Shown: positions 60,682 through 64,000 of the stretch, in pieces | How positions within the stretch are numbered: position 1 is the stretch's first letter | Layout: every line of letters begins with the position of its first letter | Origin: Glycine soja | Lineage: Eukaryota; Streptophyta; Magnoliopsida; Fabales; Fabaceae | DNA length: 64,000 bases | Assembly (NCBI RefSeq): GCF_004193775.1 | Contig: NC_041004.1 | Span: forward strand, 744,001-808,000 | Direction of reading: 5' to 3' | Notes under the pieces: model-generated | Databases searched by the model: none | Told to the model about the DNA's origin: nothing | The model's input: only the letters and a program-made list of their open reading frames with translations | Translations under genes and position numbers: made by a program

Positions 60682-62139
60682 TTTTTCCGTTTACGGCGTG
60701 ACGACAACTGTGAGTGAATGAATGAATGAATGCTGCAGTTGGTGAGAGCGCGAGAAGGGAGAGTGGGAAACGTTGGGTTTTAAATATTGCTTATGGAATG
60801 TTGAATTACGGATTTGACCTTGGGGGTTATGCGTTTAATTGTGGTTTTGACTTTATCTTACATTGGTTGTGACTTGTGTTGTGTGGATCAAGATTCAAGG
60901 GAAAAAGCCAGAAAGACACATCATGAAATTTATTATACTTAAAAATAGACTTAAATTTATTTTTTATATGTTTAATATATTTTATTTTAGTTTATTATTT
61001 TAAAAATATTATTATCTGTATTTTTAAATTTTAATTTTTAGTATAAAAATAAAGCCAGTATAAATTTTAGCTTATGATGTCTTTTTTTTTATGTTTACGG
61101 CAAACGTATTGAATTTACACCTTTTTCAAATAAATAATTACTATTTCATTAAAAAAATTTATAAATCACTTTCTAAAAAATTAACAGTTAAAATTGTAAT
61201 GATATATTTACACTAAATTATGAATATAACTTACTCCAAGAAGCCATTTCATTATAAAAGAAGAAAGAGTAGATGTACACATGTGTGAAACACAATTTAA
61301 TCGGTTATTTTAGATCTTCATTTCATTGTCTAAATTTTTTAAGAGTATTTATTTTTTAAAGCAATAATTTCCAAACATATGTTCACACACATGTTTGCCA
61401 AACAATTTGTTTTTTTTACGAAATTAATACTTTTATTTTTAAAAATGTTATTAAAAATTATAAAAAAACAAGTGAATACAAAAGAGAGATTTGAAAATAA
61501 GCTAAACCAACACTTATTATACAAAAGTGGAGAATGTTAATTTGTCAAATGTATAAATTGGTTCATGTTCGACGACCAGCAAAATCTTTATTGTGTTCCA
61601 TTTTTAGTTGGTTGGTTTCAGCTGAAAACGGTTGGTCCTGCCATTTTTGCTTTTGTCAAAAGGACTAAAATGTATTAAACATGCAACAAGATCTTGAGAT
61701 TCCATGTGACACAAGAGATAAGAGATGAATAATAAATGGTAATCATTGTTAACTGAAATTTAATATAATTTGCCTTTATCTTTTAGACATCATTTTTTAT
61801 TATATCTAACATTTTTTAAATACTTATAGTAAAATAAAAACAATCAACCCTAAACACTTCATTTGTGTTACTATTTAATATGTGTGTAAGGTTACGAAAT
61901 TGTGATAGGAATGCTTGTTTTTAACTTTTTTTATGGATATAAGTATATAACCCCCTATTTAAGTACGTAAACAATACTGTGATGATTGATGAGCTATGCC
62001 AACCGAAAAACAGTAGATCTTTGAAACAAGATTTCACATTTCTAAACTTGAGTTTTTTCCCCTAACAAGTGGCAAATTTTACTCTTGATTTCATAACGCA
62101 CACTAACCCATTTAAAAATTTATAGAAAACAATTACTTA

Positions 62140-62178
<39 letters not shown>

Positions 62179-62576
62179 TTTTTAAGAAACTAATATTTTT
62201 CTAAACACGTACATGGACTGGGGACCATAGAGGAAAAATATAAAACAGCATTTAAAGCTCGACAAGTATAAGATATAAAGATTATCTATATATTCGGGAG
62301 CAAGCCTCACATAGCTAGATAGACATTGATATTAAATATTAGTGAATTTGGAGTGTATCGGAAGATGGATATTTTTTTATGATTTTGAACTTACAACGGT
62401 TGAAACTTCCACAAGGCATGAAATTTATTTATTTTTTAAATTATTTAGAGGCGGTTTGAAACTGCTGCTATGCAACAATTTTTTTAAAAAGAAATTTCTA
62501 TTTTTCTACCTAATTTATCCTGTGATGACCATTCTTGTTCATATTCAACATACATAACGTAATGCTATTAAGCCTT

Positions 62577-62697
62577 ATTGCATATTACATTATTCTATAT
62601 TTCTTTCAATATAACATTTTTTTCTATATAATTAGCATTGCATATTATACAATTCTACGTTCTTTTTATTAATGTAACATTTTTTTATATAATTAGA
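62577..62697. repeat. Tandem duplication, ~60 bp x 2
   Basis: The unit starting ATTGCATATTA and ending TTTTTATATAATTAG repeats with a period of 60 bp (62577-62636, 62637-62697). The copies are moderately diverged. Confidence 0.75.
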
Positions 62698-62735
62698 ATG
62701 TAAAAATTTTACATTTCTTTTGATGCCTCATTTGC

Positions 62736-63250
62736 ATTTGAGATATGCAACGACAAAAAGAGGATAGAGATATGCCTCCTTTGTATAAAATAAATTCTCT
62801 TATTAAAAAGTATAGTAACATTTTAAAAATAAAGTCGTGTTCCCATCTGACTCGGTTATAAAATTTATTCTCACTATACAATTTTATATATGTGAAATAT
62901 ATTTGAGAAAAAACCCGATCAAGAGCAGATTTACTTTTTCTCATTCATTTCTCCACGTTACACTGAGATTATAAACACAAATTGAAGTTTCCTTCTAAGT
63001 ATAGACATTCCTTGATTCAATTGTGATGATAATTAATGTGACACATCATAAAATCCAAAAATCTATATTCTAAACCTTGAGTAAATTAAGCAAATGGGGA
63101 ACCATGATAAGTTCGACTGTTGTATTTGAGATATGCAGGGGCAGAGATAGGGTAGAGATTTATTGTCTCACACTGCTACGTTCAGACTATTTAAGGTTTA
63201 CGAGGTTGTATAAAATAACTTCTCTTATTAAAAAGTATAATAGCATTAAA
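62736..63250. repeat. Diverged local duplication ~390-430 bp apart
   Basis: ATTTGAGATATGCA followed by CAAAAAGAGGATAGAGAT or CAGAGATAGGGTAGAGAT occurs near 62738 and 63125. TTGTATAAAATAAATTCTCT and TTGTATAAAATAACTTCTCT, each followed by TATTAAAAAGTATA, occur near 62779 and 63206. Order and orientation are kept, so a segment was duplicated and then diverged, possibly as part of an element whose ends I cannot place. Confidence 0.6.
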
Positions 63251-64000
63251 ACCAACAAACACAATAGCTTCATGTGCTTTAATTTAAATTTTAAATATAC
63301 ATTTCTCTTTACATGCAACAGACATAATAGCATAATACAAGATAACATCAATACTAAAACAAAATACGAGTTTGAATATGCGACAAAAGAACATGTTAGA
63401 CCTGCATGTGTCCACAATGGTCAGAGTCTCCCTAACAATAAGAGTTTTTGACTCAATAAAGGCAATCTTCCCAGGAATGCTAATATAAAAAATATATATC
63501 TGCAATAAAGCCAACATGCCAAAAATACACAACAATAAGGGAAATACATTACTAAAGTATATCTTGTTCATGCATTCACTAACGTCAATCAGCTCAATCC
63601 CATGCACTTAACCTGAAATGCAAGAAAGCCAAGATACACTGCATCAAACCATTATTAAGAACATTGTTGTTATAAACTAAAAGCTTACATAACAACACTA
63701 GGCAAGTACTAGTCTCATCTCATTTTACCAAAGCATCTTTAATTTCACTTTAACTAGAAGGTTTAGATCAAGTTAAAATGCATAATATTAGTTTAATTTT
63801 AGGATAATTATATGTTAGGATATAAGTCAGGAACGAGGAGAGGCAAAAAGGTAACAAGGAGGGGGATGGGAAATGGGAGAGGCATAAGCTTAGACTCATT
63901 CTGCTCTAATATTGAGAAAATAATGTAACTGTGTAAGTATTGTAGAAAAAAGAATAGCTTCTTATAAGAATGTGATTGAGGCACGTGTTGTGTGTGATTA

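Larger units (their letters stand above)
60682..64000. other. GPAT upstream region and AT-rich DNA to the window end
   Basis: 60682-61000 is the presumed GPAT leader and promoter, with (GAAT)4 at 60717-60732. Beyond, the DNA is AT-rich with a TA microsatellite at about 62148-62174, a 60-bp tandem duplication (62577-62697) and a diverged duplication (about 62736-62825 and 63124-63250). No gene was recognised; ORFs near 63077-63607 are repeat-derived and lack motifs. Confidence 0.45.

Noticed and set aside
60318..60707. Minus-strand 129-, 113- and 103-residue overlapping ORFs
   Set aside because: Only the frame starting at 60681 carries the DLDGTLL motif and splices to exon 2; the Ser/Arg/Pro-rich ones are out-of-frame readings.

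Overview
The window is nuclear DNA of a flowering plant, most likely a legume and plausibly soybean (Glycine). The basis is the intron-bearing plant gene families present (class III peroxidases, a CDF-type DOF factor, CYP86A, a plastid PHT4 carrier, a land-plant sn-2 GPAT), the very AT-rich intergenic DNA, and dense short inverted-repeat elements. The species is an inference; no search was run. Seven protein-coding genes are supported, six on the minus strand and one (CYP86A) on the plus strand.

Layout. 1-13 kb: two tandem class III peroxidase genes of the PER44/PER57 type, each with one intron and an identical exon 2 length (744 bp). The spacer between them holds a 1.6 kb inverted-repeat element carrying a broken GRF zinc-finger/coiled-coil/membrane-anchor gene (Pack-MULE-like). 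14-16 kb: a degenerate RNase H fragment and a short element full of 19-bp palindromes. 16.4-18.9 kb: a cycling DOF factor (CDF) gene. 19-33 kb: gene-poor DNA with several MULE-type MITEs and a second palindrome element. 33.0-33.9 kb: a three-exon gene for a 93-residue secreted peptide precursor whose C-terminus resembles PSY tyrosine-sulfated peptides; its exons are too short to appear as long ORFs. 34-44.8 kb: gene-poor, with a 1.1 kb inverted-repeat element and a scrambled repeat pair. 45.2-46.8 kb: an intronless CYP86A fatty acid omega-hydroxylase gene. 47.8-53.8 kb: an eleven-exon PHT4;4/ANTR2-type plastid carrier gene. 56.4-60.7 kb: a three-exon GPAT4/8-type bifunctional acyltransferase/phosphatase gene. 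60.7-64 kb: AT-rich repeats.

How the genes relate. CYP86A and GPAT4/8 act in succession in cutin monomer synthesis (omega-hydroxylation of fatty acids, then sn-2 acyl transfer with phosphate removal). Here they lie about 10 kb apart, separated only by the PHT4;4-type gene. The peroxidases are secreted cell-wall enzymes, so several products act at or near the cell surface, but no wider co-regulation can be shown from sequence.

Points to check first: the PSY-like peptide gene; the two 9-bp-TSD elements with 28-bp-spaced palindromes; the GRF Pack-MULE; an apparent one-base frameshift in the PHT4;4 transit-peptide exon; and a 10-codon uORF ahead of CYP86A.
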